A stretch of 64,000 bases of DNA from Halovivax ruber XH-70 (GCF_000328525.1 NC_019964.1:992001-1056000); one strand, 5' to 3'; positions 21,700 to 31,039 are shown, counted from the first letter of the stretch. Notes: generated by a model from the sequence alone, not told the origin. Program-made: numbers and translations.

Positions 21700-21868
21700 G
21701 TTGCCGGTGCACCACATCATCACCCACGGGGACGTCGCGTCCGCTACCGGTTCGGTGACGGACGAGGACGGGACGGAGCACTCGATCTGCGACGTGTTCT
21801 CCTTCGACGGCTACTCGGGTGACGACCCGATCGCGTCGATCGAATCGTCCGTGATCGCGACGGATTGA
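21700..21868 (+). pseudogene. 3' remnant of an NTF2/SnoaL-like gene
   Basis: The frame reads VHHIITHGDVASATGSVTDE from 21707 and continues with GTEHSICDVFSF to a TGA at 21866-21868. The His-rich opening, the turn GSVTDEDG and the strand CDVFSF resemble the C-terminal half of haloarchaeal nuclear-transport-factor-2-like (SnoaL fold) proteins. The N-terminal half is missing, because the frame runs back into the NAT gene with no start. The simplest reading is a truncated gene left after a deletion next to NAT. Family identity is from memory of the motif, not from a search. Confidence 0.5.
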
Positions 21869-22023
21869 CCGGAGTGGCGTGTCGTTTCCCGAACGTATCG
21901 GCCCGTCGGCCTCGACGGGTGACTGTCAGTCGAGCGAGCCGCGAAATCGGAGCTATCGTCAAAATGATCGATTCACATCTCGAAATGCGTTCACTGGATG
22001 ATCGTGGAATTGCAACTCTGCTG

Positions 22024-23046
22024 TCAGTCCCCGACAATCGGATCGCGCGCCCAAAACGCGCTGTCCTTCTGCAGTTTCGGTACCCAGGTGTCCTCGTTAC
22101 GGGCCAGTAGCGCCACCCGGGAGGCTGGCACCTCCTTCAAGACCGGGTGATCGGGCATGTGCTCACCAATTTGCTCCGCGAAGTCGACGACGTCCTCGTG
22201 GTCGGGCATCGTCGAGCGGTCGAGTCGGCCCTGCGAGTGGCCGACGTGCATGTAGGCTTTGAGCTCGACGAAGTCGGGGTCCGCGCGCTGGAAGAGGCCG
22301 GCGTACCAGTCGGGACTGTGCATGTTCTCACCCTGGAGGAGCGTCGTCCGCAAGACGGTGCGGGTCTCGTCCTTCTCGGCCAGCACGTCGAGCGTCTCTA
22401 TGAGCGTCTCCCAGGCGTCGTCCTCCATCGCGCGGACGACCTGGTCGAACGTGTGGCGTTCCGGTGCGTCGACGCTGACGTAGAGTTGTGTCGGATCACA
22501 CTCGGCGAGGACCTCGGGGCGCGTGCCGTTCGAGACGAGGAACGTCGTGATGTCTCGCTCGTGGAAGGCGTCGATCAGTTCCGGCAAGTACGGGTAGAGG
22601 CTGGGTTCGCCGTCCAGCGAGATGGCAACGTGGCGCGGCTCCATGGCCTCGTCGAACGCCTCGCGCGGGACCTCGTCGTTGCCACCGAAGCCCGAGAGGA
22701 GTTTTCGCTGGAGGGTGAGTGAGGCGTCGACGACGGCCTCGGGATCGTCCCACTCGACGTCGTCGAGCTCGTAGGCGTGGCCCTGGTGGTCGCGCCAGCA
22801 GAAGACACAGCGCTCGTTACACCGGACGACTGGCGTCATCTGGATACAGCGGTGTGACTCGATACCGTAGAAAATGTTTTTGTAACACTTCCCCTCGCCG
22901 CGAAGGGCGTTTGCCGTCCAGCCGCAGGTCTGGGCCGCCGTGTGGTTCTCGCTGTGGTAGTCAGGACTAGACACCTGCTTCGGCCCGCCGTCACCCGTAT
23001 CGGTGTCCGCTTCGCCCCCGGACCCGGCCGCGTCGGCGTTACTCAT
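22024..23046 (-). CDS. twy1: tRNA 4-demethylwyosine synthase Twy1
   Basis: A 340-residue radical SAM enzyme that condenses pyruvate with N1-methylguanosine-37 of tRNA-Phe to make the tricyclic wyosine base. Cys76, Cys80 and Cys83 in CNERCVFC bind the SAM cluster. Cys41, Cys54 and Cys67 have the 13-residue spacing of the second iron-sulfur cluster of archaeal TYW1. SLDGEPSLYPYLPEL and KAYMHVGHSQGRL are family segments. The ATG at 23046 opens an acidic, disordered haloarchaeal leader. It lies alone in its transcription unit. Confidence 0.95.
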   Translation of the reverse strand: MSNADAAGSGGEADTDTGDGGPKQVSSPDYHSENHTAAQTCGWTANALRGEGKCYKNIFYGIESHRCIQMTPVVRCNERCVFCWRDHQGHAYELDDVEWDDPEAVVDASLTLQRKLLSGFGGNDEVPREAFDEAMEPRHVAISLDGEPSLYPYLPELIDAFHERDITTFLVSNGTRPEVLAECDPTQLYVSVDAPERHTFDQVVRAMEDDAWETLIETLDVLAEKDETRTVLRTTLLQGENMHSPDWYAGLFQRADPDFVELKAYMHVGHSQGRLDRSTMPDHEDVVDFAEQIGEHMPDHPVLKEVPASRVALLARNEDTWVPKLQKDSAFWARDPIVGD

Positions 23047-23138
23047 AGAGCGTCGTTCGACGGCACTCTCCAAAAGCCGTGCGGTGTGGCACCCGGACGG
23101 CGGTGTCACCCGGTCCCGCTACTAGGTCCGGACCACGG

Positions 23139-23573
23139 TTATCGCGGATCGGCCACGTCCTCTGCATCGGTCGGTTCGGCTGGTCGCCCGTCAGCGGATT
23201 GGGACCTTGCTGTTGGATCGTCTCCCGAGACCGGCCCGGCGTCACCCGAGGCCAGTCTGTCGTCTACTGATTCGCTCTCGCCTGGGCCGAACGGAAGCTG
23301 GCCAGGTTCGGCTGGCTGCTCGTCGCGACGAGTAAGTTCCCGTTCGAAGCCGTACAGGACGGTGCCAGTGTTTGCCGTCATGATCACGCCGGGCAGCGGC
23401 GCCGAGGTGAACAGGTACATGACGACGCCGGCGACGAGCGTTCCCGACGTCGCGAGCGACCACAGGAGTGGGCGGGAGACACCGACGCGGTCGGCGTCGT
23501 AGCGCGTGTAGACGAACAGGACGACGGACACGAGCGTGCCGACGATCCCGACGGGTAGCGCGTACGGAGCCAT
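23139..23573 (-). CDS. Membrane protein of unknown function
   Basis: A 144-residue protein with a hydrophobic N-terminal half (helices about 5-22, LPVGIVGTLVSVVLFVY, and 37-60, LLWSLATSGTLVAGVVMYLF, possibly a third at about 62-78) and a long acidic, disordered C-terminal tail rich in Asp, Glu and Pro. I do not recognise the family. It lies between twy1 and the HAD phosphatase in the same direction, with an 87-base gap upstream. Confidence 0.65.
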   Translation of the reverse strand: MAPYALPVGIVGTLVSVVLFVYTRYDADRVGVSRPLLWSLATSGTLVAGVVMYLFTSAPLPGVIMTANTGTVLYGFERELTRRDEQPAEPGQLPFGPGESESVDDRLASGDAGPVSGDDPTARSQSADGRPAEPTDAEDVADPR

Positions 23574-23660
23574 AGTGTTTCTCGGGCCGAGACGGATACG
23601 TATCTTGCGACTGGCGATGGTTCCGTCGTGGGCTCAATCCGTTCGTCGAGAGGGACTCGC

Positions 23661-24329
23661 TCACCCAACTCGCGCGAGCACGGCGAGCGTCCCGTCGGCG
23701 TGTGCGCCGTCGAGCACTTCGTCCGCCGCGGCGCGTGCCGCGTCGTCTGCGTTCGCGACGGCGAAACTTCGACCGACGCGTTCGAAGGTGGAGACGTCGT
23801 TCTCCGAGTCGCCGATGGCCACACACTCGTCGAGTTCGATTTCGAGGTCCGCTGCAATTCCTTCGAGTGCTCGGCCCTTCGACCGCTCGGTGTCGGTCAC
23901 GTGGTAGGCGTAGCCGGTGTCGACGACCTGCAGATCGTGTTCGGTGGCGATGGCTTCGAGCGGATCGAGCGGTTGTTCGGGCGCGACTGCGAGTTCCGTC
24001 TCGCGCCACCGATTGATCGTGTCGAGCCCGTCCCATCCGAGATCGTATCCGGCGTCTTCGTACCCCCGAGCGACCGCCTCGGCTCCATCTCGGCTACCCG
24101 AGATGGTGAGCTTGTCTTCCGTGACCGTCACACCGCCGTTTTCGGCGATCACTCGTTCGGGGAGGCCGATGAAGTGACAGAGTGCGACGGGAAACGGCGT
24201 CGCCTTTCCAGTGGCGAGTACGACCGGCGCGTCCCACTCCCGCAGCGGATCGAACACATGGGGGTCAAGTCCCCGCCCCTGTGGCCGCGTCAGCGTTCCG
24301 TCGATGTCCAGGATCAGTGGCGGCGTCAC
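23661..24329 (-). CDS. HAD-family phosphatase, phosphoglycolate-phosphatase-like
   Basis: A 222-residue protein of the archaeal HAD class IIB group. Motif I is LILDIDGTL (nucleophile Asp8, acid/base Asp10), and motif IV is IGDSENDVSTFE; a Lys (SKGRALEGIA) precedes it as in motif III. The GTG at 24329 starts four residues before motif I; the frame reaches 24461, but that part covers the promoter. In archaea such enzymes remove the phosphate from phosphoglycolate. Sucrose-phosphate-phosphatase-like relatives are the alternative. Confidence 0.82.
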   Translation of the reverse strand: MTPPLILDIDGTLTRPQGRGLDPHVFDPLREWDAPVVLATGKATPFPVALCHFIGLPERVIAENGGVTVTEDKLTISGSRDGAEAVARGYEDAGYDLGWDGLDTINRWRETELAVAPEQPLDPLEAIATEHDLQVVDTGYAYHVTDTERSKGRALEGIAADLEIELDECVAIGDSENDVSTFERVGRSFAVANADDAARAAADEVLDGAHADGTLAVLARVG

Positions 24330-24513
24330 AGTCGTGACTTCGTTGGGGCGGGCAAAAGCGTGCCGACAGTGACGTTGGTTCAGTGCCTGCGACGGGTGAT
24401 GACCGATCGGCGTCGACTCCGTCTGGAGGAAGGAGAATGTCCGTTGGCCATCATCGTTCATAAGAAACTGCTAGTTTTTTGCGTGTTCGGACATTCGGAA
24501 GAGGTACTGACGA

Positions 24514-26670
24514 ATGGTGATCGAGATATCTCCCCTCACAGATCCCCACGGGCTGCGGCTGTTCGACTCGAACGAACAGCGCCAGCTATCGATCAAAACG
24601 AGCGGCGAAATAACTCCGAAGGCGGTATCGACTGAGGAATTCTGCTTTCCTGTCGATACGGCGTGTCGGGTCGAGACATCGTCCCTCGTGTTTGACCAGC
24701 GGTATCTCGTCAACGTTCACGACCAAACCGGGAGATCGATCGCAAAACTGAACGACAACGCCTCCTACCAACTGGCAGATGATGTTCAGTTCGTCGGACT
24801 CGATGGCCCGATGAAACTGTACTGTCGCATTCCGACGTCGGGCCGAATCGAAATCGGAATCAAATCTGTCCAGTTCACATTCGACGAGTGTGTCGAGATC
24901 GATATCGGCGCTCGGTCCCTTCACGAACGGCCCGCAGGGCGAATCGAAACGCCAGCCGAGCCGCGGACGATGATGCGGGCAATTTCATCTCTGACCTCAG
25001 CACTAAAGACAGAGAGCCCGGAACGATCGTGGCCGACCTTGCGGGGCCATCCTCCGCGTATCGAGCTCGCGTCCGAATTCTCGGTACAGACGGAGAACGA
25101 CCCGCTCAGAACCAATGTCCGAATAGAAATACCGGCCGATTATGAGCATCTGTATCCGATCGCACCGCTTTCGTTCTATCTCGGTGCAACCGTCGTAGCG
25201 GGTGATACCCCCACGGTTCGGGTAGGCGACCGATCATTCGAGCTCGGCGCCTCGCGCACGTTCGAGGACGACGTCTCACGGACATTACAGCAACTCTTCT
25301 TCCTCGATTGTATCGTTCGGACCGAAGGGATCTATCCGTATCAGCTACACGAACGTAATCAGTTAGAATCGGCCCTCCCGTGGGACCTCGCCGAACTATA
25401 CAACCGCTCTCTCACCGAACGCATCAAGGCTTATCTCGCTATCGAGTACGAACTCGTCGAACCGCACCTCCCACGGTGGCCGCTCACCGCCCACGTCCCT
25501 CCGGAACCCGAGAGTGTCGAACTTCTTCCGTACATCGTGAACGAACTCGGTATCGTTCGAACTACCGCAGGGACCCGTACGTCGATCGAAACGTCAATTC
25601 CGGAGCCGAAGTCAGCCAGGACACCGGTCTCGATGGGCGACACCAGCGTCCGGGCCGCATCCACTTCGTCAGTCGACACAGGGCCGTTTACTCGGTCGAG
25701 GACGAGATCGCAGGTTTCTCGCTCGAATTCGTCGTCGACGTTTCCGGTCGTCGAACCCGCCGTGACGGACGAGTCGATCGAACATGCGTGGTTCGGGGAC
25801 CTTGCACCCAAATCCGGCTCGAAGGCGACCATCGAAGCGTACCGAAATCAACTCGACCGGGAGTCGCGAACGGAACACATCGATATTCTCGTCGTCTGTA
25901 ACGATGCACGGATGCTGGACGAACACGACCTGCTCGACGACACGTACGGGTCGCGTGAACTCCTCCCGTTCGACGTGACTTCCAGGTTCGGCGTAACGAC
26001 GGACGAACTCGCCGACTTGCTCGAATCCGGTGGATTCGACTTTCTCCACTACATCGGTCACGCCACGGAAGACGGGCTCGAGTGCACGGATGGCGATCTG
26101 GACGTTCGATCACTCGAAACGGTCGATCTGGGCGTGTTCTTCCTGAACGCCTGTCACTCCTACGAGCAAGGGCTCGCACTCTCTCGACGTGGTGCGTTCG
26201 GGGGCGTTGCGACGATCGGTGACATTATCAACGAACACGCGGTCGAGTCGGGCGCGTCACTTGCCAAATTGCTAAACCTAGGGTTCCCCCTCCGCGGAGC
26301 ACTCGAAATGCTCTCCGAATGGACGATCCTCGGCGATCAGTACCTCATCGTCGGCGACGGCTCGACCGATATTGCGCAGTCGGATGGGGGAGCGCCAACG
26401 GTTGTGACAGTCGAATCTGATGTCATATCAGACACGTTCGATGTCTCTTTCCGTCATTATCCAGCAAAAGAGTTCCAAATCGGCTCGGTCACGTCGCCAA
26501 CAATTGAGTCAATTAACGAGGTGTTCCTCCTTCCTATGACAGACTATCGAACGGAGGTGACGGCTGACCAACTTCGTGAATACGTTACGTGGACAGAAAC
26601 TCCTGTTTTGACTGACACTGGATTGGAATGGAATACCGATCTCGGTTTTCCACGATTCCTAGAAAACTGA
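24514..26670 (+). CDS. CHAT-domain protein (caspase-like peptidase family)
   Basis: A 718-residue protein. Residues about 455-615 form a CHAT (caspase HetF associated with TPRs) domain: the catalytic His516 is in FLHYIGHATEDG and Cys547 in VFFLNACHSYEQG, with the GDII segment and a final ILGDQYLIVGD strand. The first 360 residues are a beta-rich, unrecognised region that recurs in haloarchaeal CHAT proteins as I know them; residues about 355-415 are a Ser/Thr-rich linker; about 90 residues follow the CHAT core. No signal peptide or TPR repeats are seen. CHAT proteins act as proteases in bacterial defence systems and in separase-like roles. The target here is unknown. It is convergent with a 45-residue membrane protein gene (26729-26866). 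Confidence 0.85.
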   Translation: MVIEISPLTDPHGLRLFDSNEQRQLSIKTSGEITPKAVSTEEFCFPVDTACRVETSSLVFDQRYLVNVHDQTGRSIAKLNDNASYQLADDVQFVGLDGPMKLYCRIPTSGRIEIGIKSVQFTFDECVEIDIGARSLHERPAGRIETPAEPRTMMRAISSLTSALKTESPERSWPTLRGHPPRIELASEFSVQTENDPLRTNVRIEIPADYEHLYPIAPLSFYLGATVVAGDTPTVRVGDRSFELGASRTFEDDVSRTLQQLFFLDCIVRTEGIYPYQLHERNQLESALPWDLAELYNRSLTERIKAYLAIEYELVEPHLPRWPLTAHVPPEPESVELLPYIVNELGIVRTTAGTRTSIETSIPEPKSARTPVSMGDTSVRAASTSSVDTGPFTRSRTRSQVSRSNSSSTFPVVEPAVTDESIEHAWFGDLAPKSGSKATIEAYRNQLDRESRTEHIDILVVCNDARMLDEHDLLDDTYGSRELLPFDVTSRFGVTTDELADLLESGGFDFLHYIGHATEDGLECTDGDLDVRSLETVDLGVFFLNACHSYEQGLALSRRGAFGGVATIGDIINEHAVESGASLAKLLNLGFPLRGALEMLSEWTILGDQYLIVGDGSTDIAQSDGGAPTVVTVESDVISDTFDVSFRHYPAKEFQIGSVTSPTIESINEVFLLPMTDYRTEVTADQLREYVTWTETPVLTDTGLEWNTDLGFPRFLEN

Positions 26671-26728
26671 CGGTCTAACGTCCCCGAATCTTTGTCTGGT
26701 GAACAAAACCTACTGGATACGTTCTCCG

Positions 26729-26866
26729 TCAGGGGCCGACACCTACTTCCGAAGCCGTGGCTGCTACTGAGCCCGCCTGGCTCATCAGGACCATCGCGGC
26801 GAACAGGAATCCGACTAGTCGTGGGTGCGCTTCGACGGCTTCTTTGACCGAATCGGTTGCGGACAT
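26729..26866 (-). CDS. 45-residue single-helix membrane protein (DUF7503-like)
   Basis: The ATG at 26866 opens a 45-residue frame ending with TGA at 26729. An N-terminal charged segment (MSATDSVKEAVEAHPR) is followed by one hydrophobic stretch (about 17-37, LVGFLFAAMVLMSQAGSVAA) and a short tail ending VGVGP. The pattern of AHPR, hydrophobic LF, then QAG and Ala-rich tail fits small haloarchaeal proteins of the DUF7503 type. An AT-rich block (26890-26910) supplies a TATA-like element upstream. It lies 58 bases from the CHAT gene and points at it. Function is unknown; it may be a substrate, effector or localisation partner. Confidence 0.65.
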   Translation of the reverse strand: MSATDSVKEAVEAHPRLVGFLFAAMVLMSQAGSVAATASEVGVGP

Positions 26867-27031
26867 TGTACTCGAAAGGATGTCACCAATGGTAATAAAA
26901 TTTACGTAAGGTTACAGATAAGTTCTCGGGGTAATATATTTTGCGTACTCGTAGCTGCCGGATGTTATGATGTGGATATAGCGAAATAAATACAATTACC
27001 CACAGTGGCCGGACCTGGCGGACGCCCGTTG

Positions 27032-27964
27032 TCAGATTGCGGACGGCGACTCGCCGGTAGCGACCGCGTACCGGTCCACGGCGAGGACGAGTACCGCCCC
27101 GACGACGAGTGTCAGCGCTGCGGCGATGGGCGCCGCTGTCGCTGACTCACCGAGGTTCGCCCCGATCTCTCCGAGGGGAATTCCCAGCGAGCCGACCATC
27201 AAACTCACCAGAAACGTCATCGTCGCCTCGCGGTAGTGGGTCAGCGCCCGCTCGACGAGGTGTGCCATCGAGAACAGTCCGACGACCGCTCCAGTCACGA
27301 ACACGGCGACGACCGTCAGCGTCTCCGCCAGACTCACGCCGCTTCCGGTGCCGGTGAGGGCGTCGATCGCATCGCTCAACGTCCCGGTCATGAACTCGTA
27401 CTGGCCCAGCAAGAGCAAGAGGAAGGATCCGGAGACCCCCGGAAGTACCATCGCACAGATGGCGATCGCGCCCGTCACGAAGACGATCGGCAGCGTGTGT
27501 GGCATGCCCGCCCCGGAGAGCGCCGTAATTGCCACCGCCAGTCCGATCCCGAGTCCCGCGACGGCGAATCGCCTCGGCGTTCGGACGTCGACTTCTCCGT
27601 AGAGGACGATCGCACTCGCGGCGATCAATCCCGTGAAGAAGCCGTACGTCGGGACCGGATAGGTCGCCGTCAGAAAGTGCATCGCGTTCGCGAGGAGCAA
27701 GACGGCCAGGATCGCGCCACTCCCGAGTGTGAGGAGGAAGGGCAGATCCATCGCGAGCAGTTCGATCCGTAGTTTGTGTCGCGTCTCCGCGCGATGGATC
27801 GTTCGCACCCGGTGGAGCACCCGTGGGTCGATCGCCGTAATGGCGGCGATCATCCGGTCGTAGACGCCCGCGATCAGGGCGATCGTCCCACCCGAGACGC
27901 CTGGGACGGCGTCTGCCATCCCCATCGCGAACCCGGTGAGAAACGTCCGCAGTCGTGTCGCCAT
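27032..27964 (-). CDS. DUF368 membrane protein, PopT-like polyprenyl-phosphate translocase family
   Basis: A 310-residue polytopic membrane protein (about eight or more hydrophobic segments). The duplicated family signature is plain: ADAVPGVSGGTIAL near residue 18, and MVLPGVSGSFLLLLLGQYEF in the second half. Bacterial DUF368 proteins were shown to return undecaprenyl phosphate across the membrane. The gene lies 63 bases downstream of aglB, in the same direction, so recycling of dolichyl phosphate released by AglB is an attractive inference, not yet established for archaea as far as I know. Confidence 0.88.
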   Translation of the reverse strand: MATRLRTFLTGFAMGMADAVPGVSGGTIALIAGVYDRMIAAITAIDPRVLHRVRTIHRAETRHKLRIELLAMDLPFLLTLGSGAILAVLLLANAMHFLTATYPVPTYGFFTGLIAASAIVLYGEVDVRTPRRFAVAGLGIGLAVAITALSGAGMPHTLPIVFVTGAIAICAMVLPGVSGSFLLLLLGQYEFMTGTLSDAIDALTGTGSGVSLAETLTVVAVFVTGAVVGLFSMAHLVERALTHYREATMTFLVSLMVGSLGIPLGEIGANLGESATAAPIAAALTLVVGAVLVLAVDRYAVATGESPSAI

Positions 27965-28027
27965 TGCCGTGATGGTACAGGTGATGGCCGGAAAAGCGTT
28001 CGCTTCGGCCGCGTCGGCTGCGGCCGA

Positions 28028-30904
28028 TCAGGCGCCCGCGACGCGTGCGTCGCCGACGTGTGTGGTCGTGTCGTCGCTCGTCGACGTGCTATCGTCGTCG
28101 CTTCCGTCGTTCGCGGGGGCGGTATCGGTGTCGCTGCCGTCACTCCCGCCGTCGTCGCTCTCGTTCCCGCCGTCAGTTTCGTTCCCGCCGCCGATATCAA
28201 CCTCCTCGAAGCCGCTGACGGAAACCGTCTCGCCCTCGTAGATCGATGGTTCGTCCACGGTCGCGTTCGCCTGATAGAAGTCCTGGCCGGAGCCGACGAA
28301 GACTTCGTAGGAGCCGTTCGCTTCCACGGCACTGTCGGTGTAGCCGTCGTCCGGACCGAGTGATTCTTCGGTCGCATACGGGACGGTAACCTCGAAGCTG
28401 CCGTCGTCAGCGACCTCCGCGGTCTGGCTGTAGGTGAACGTCCGGCCGGTGTTCGTCTCGAGATCCAGCGTGACGATGGCGCTCGCGTTCGCGGCGTCGA
28501 CCTGATCGGCCGTGCCCGAGAGCGTTGCTCCCTCGACGCGCTCGAAGCTCTTGACCGTCGATTCCAGCTGGCCTTCGTAGGCGTTGCCAAAGAGCGAGTT
28601 TTGCATGTTCGCCTGCTGGATCCGGGCAGCTTGTGACCGGCTCTGGTTCCAGTTGGTTCCCTGATCCAGTCCGGCGAACGGGTTGGGCTGCTGGCCCTGC
28701 ACGAAGCCGCCGACGTAGGCGTACCGGTCGGACTCGTGGATCAGCCGGTAGTGCTCCAGGCCGTTCGTGTCCTGGAGGTACAGTTTGGCCAGCTGGGTGT
28801 TCTCGTACGCCTCACCGGGGACGGGCACCTGCTGGGACTGATTTTGTCCCAGATTGAGTTCCGTCTGGCCGACGTACTCCCCGAGACCCGGACCAGTCCA
28901 CTGACTGATGGCGTTGAACTTCGTCGAGGCCATCTGGTAGTCGATCATCACGTACGGCATGTCGTTGTCGACGTCGTCCGGTGCGTCGACAGTGACGTTG
29001 CCGTTCGCGTCGAGGCGCGGGTCCATCCCCGCGTTGATCGCGTCCAGGACCTCGTTCGCCTTCTCTTCGCTCGGTGCCTGGAGGTACGCCGAGGCGCTTC
29101 GGGCGTGTTGCTGGAACGGATTGGCGTGCGGGATGCGTTCACCCTGTGTCGTTATCAGGTGGCCGTAGTCCCACCAGGACATCACGCCGTAAGCGCCGTC
29201 TGGGTAGTCGTAGTCCTGATTCGGTGGGATATCGTAGCTCCCGAAGTACTCGAGTTCGTCGTCGTGGCCGGCCCCGTAGAGGTTGCCTGGTTCGGGCGTG
29301 TTCTCCTGCATGTACGCGTTCGGCTCCTCCCAGATTGCCGAGTTGTAGTCCTGTCCGGCGTCCTTGCCGACGTCGACGGCCGTCGCGCCCGATATCGCCG
29401 GTGCGAACGGGACGAGCACGATCATCAGGACGAGCAGGATCGACAGCACCTGATAGCCCTCGAGCTCGCGGATCGAGTCGACCGGCCGCAGATCGATCAG
29501 GTCGATCAGCTGCCCGATGGTGTAGCCCGAGAGGATCGCGACTGGCAGGACGAAGTAGTACCAGAAGCGAACCTGGGTGGCGGCCATACTCGCCAGGAAC
29601 AGCCCCCACACGATCACGAGGGTGTGCTCGGCGCGGTAGCGCTTGCCGGTGAGCGAACGGGCCGCGACCATGATGAGGCCCAGGATGAAGAGGTACAGCC
29701 CCATCCGGAACTCGCTCCACGCCTGGTCGACGAACGAGCCCGGTGGCTGGACCTCCTGCACGGTGAGTCCCGTGTCGGACGTGTTGAGCGGCATCAGCCG
29801 GGAGGTGAGGTTGGTGACGAGCGAGTTGTACAGTTCCGGTAGAACGATCGAGAGGACAGCCAGTCCGGCCAGTAGCAGGCCGAGGATCGCGACCGGGTAG
29901 AACACGCGGTCGATATCGCGTGCGTCCCACTCACGGGCGAGCCAGGCCATGAAGACACAGCCGACCGCGACGAGGAACGCAACCGATGGCTGGAGCAGTC
30001 CAAAGGCAGTGACGCTGCTGAACGAGTAGACGTCGGCCATCACGACCCCGAAGACCGCCGGAACCGCCATACTGATCGCACCGACGAACGCGACGTGATC
30101 GGGTGAGACGCCGCGGACGAAATCCAGTGCGAGCTGGACGGCGAAGAAGACGCCGAGGATTCCGAGGAAGACGACGCCCGGCGGCCAGGTCCACAGATAG
30201 AGGCTGATCGCGACCCCGGCGAGGGCGGCGTACGTCGCACTCGGTTTGAGCGGGTCGTACTCCTTCGCTTTGACGAGTTCCCAGATCGGCTTGTCGCGCT
30301 CGGCCGTCCGCAGGGCGACGATCAGCGCGAGGACGGCCACCGCCATGAACAGCACCTCGGCGACGGTGTGATCGAAGGAGCCAGTCGTCGTCCGACTCGT
30401 GAACGAACCCGGCGAGAGCGCCAGAATAGTGACGGCGACGAGGCCGGCGAGGCGGTTGCCGTCAGCCACTTTCGTCGCGATCACGTAGACCGGAATCGCG
30501 ACGAGCGCGGCGAGGACGGGAACCACGATCAGGGCGGCGAGGTAGATGTCGGACTGGGTGGGGCTGCCGAGGCCGATGATCATCGCGACGGCCGCGACGA
30601 GCTGATCGAACAGCGTCCCGAACTGCCCGACGTAGTTCCCGTCGGGGAAGCCGGTGTACACCTCGTACGGCATCGTCCACGGGAAGTTCTCCGTCGTCCA
30701 TTCCGTCGTTCGCCAGTGATACCAGGAGTCGACACCCGAAAACGCGACTCCCTCTTGATCTCTGAACGCGCCGAAGTTGAGCAGGCGCGTCCACAGCATG
30801 AAGACCATGAGGAGGCCAACTGCGGCGAGGTGACCGTAGCGTTCGACGAACGCGACGACGTCCTCGGCCTGGAGGGCTCGGGCGTCTGCAGTCTCGCTAC
30901 TCAT
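28028..30904 (-). CDS. aglB: Dolichyl-monophosphooligosaccharide-protein glycotransferase AglB (STT3)
   Basis: A 958-residue oligosaccharyltransferase that moves the glycan from dolichyl phosphate to Asn in Asn-X-Ser/Thr outside the cell. The N-terminal half has about 13 membrane helices and the acidic first loop (SGVDSWYHWR, where GVDSxYH holds the metal-binding Asp). The WWDYGH motif that recognises the sequon is at residues 577-582. The large C-terminal domain is extracellular and ends in an acidic, Gly/Asp/Ser-rich tail. DUF368 lies downstream; a GT2-GT4 fusion gene is divergent upstream with a 135-base gap. It is the best evidence that this is a protein N-glycosylation locus. Confidence 0.96.
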   Translation of the reverse strand: MSSETADARALQAEDVVAFVERYGHLAAVGLLMVFMLWTRLLNFGAFRDQEGVAFSGVDSWYHWRTTEWTTENFPWTMPYEVYTGFPDGNYVGQFGTLFDQLVAAVAMIIGLGSPTQSDIYLAALIVVPVLAALVAIPVYVIATKVADGNRLAGLVAVTILALSPGSFTSRTTTGSFDHTVAEVLFMAVAVLALIVALRTAERDKPIWELVKAKEYDPLKPSATYAALAGVAISLYLWTWPPGVVFLGILGVFFAVQLALDFVRGVSPDHVAFVGAISMAVPAVFGVVMADVYSFSSVTAFGLLQPSVAFLVAVGCVFMAWLAREWDARDIDRVFYPVAILGLLLAGLAVLSIVLPELYNSLVTNLTSRLMPLNTSDTGLTVQEVQPPGSFVDQAWSEFRMGLYLFILGLIMVAARSLTGKRYRAEHTLVIVWGLFLASMAATQVRFWYYFVLPVAILSGYTIGQLIDLIDLRPVDSIRELEGYQVLSILLVLMIVLVPFAPAISGATAVDVGKDAGQDYNSAIWEEPNAYMQENTPEPGNLYGAGHDDELEYFGSYDIPPNQDYDYPDGAYGVMSWWDYGHLITTQGERIPHANPFQQHARSASAYLQAPSEEKANEVLDAINAGMDPRLDANGNVTVDAPDDVDNDMPYVMIDYQMASTKFNAISQWTGPGLGEYVGQTELNLGQNQSQQVPVPGEAYENTQLAKLYLQDTNGLEHYRLIHESDRYAYVGGFVQGQQPNPFAGLDQGTNWNQSRSQAARIQQANMQNSLFGNAYEGQLESTVKSFERVEGATLSGTADQVDAANASAIVTLDLETNTGRTFTYSQTAEVADDGSFEVTVPYATEESLGPDDGYTDSAVEANGSYEVFVGSGQDFYQANATVDEPSIYEGETVSVSGFEEVDIGGGNETDGGNESDDGGSDGSDTDTAPANDGSDDDSTSTSDDTTTHVGDARVAGA

Positions 30905-31039
30905 TGGCGTTACGATTCGCTATCGGGTCAATAAGCCTTCTCATACGGAGGCGAACAGCCACAGATTGGCCCCGGTTCGGTCCCGAGGACCGTCTGAGGG
31001 AGTCACTAACTACAGTGGACGCCATCGTCGTCGGCGGCG

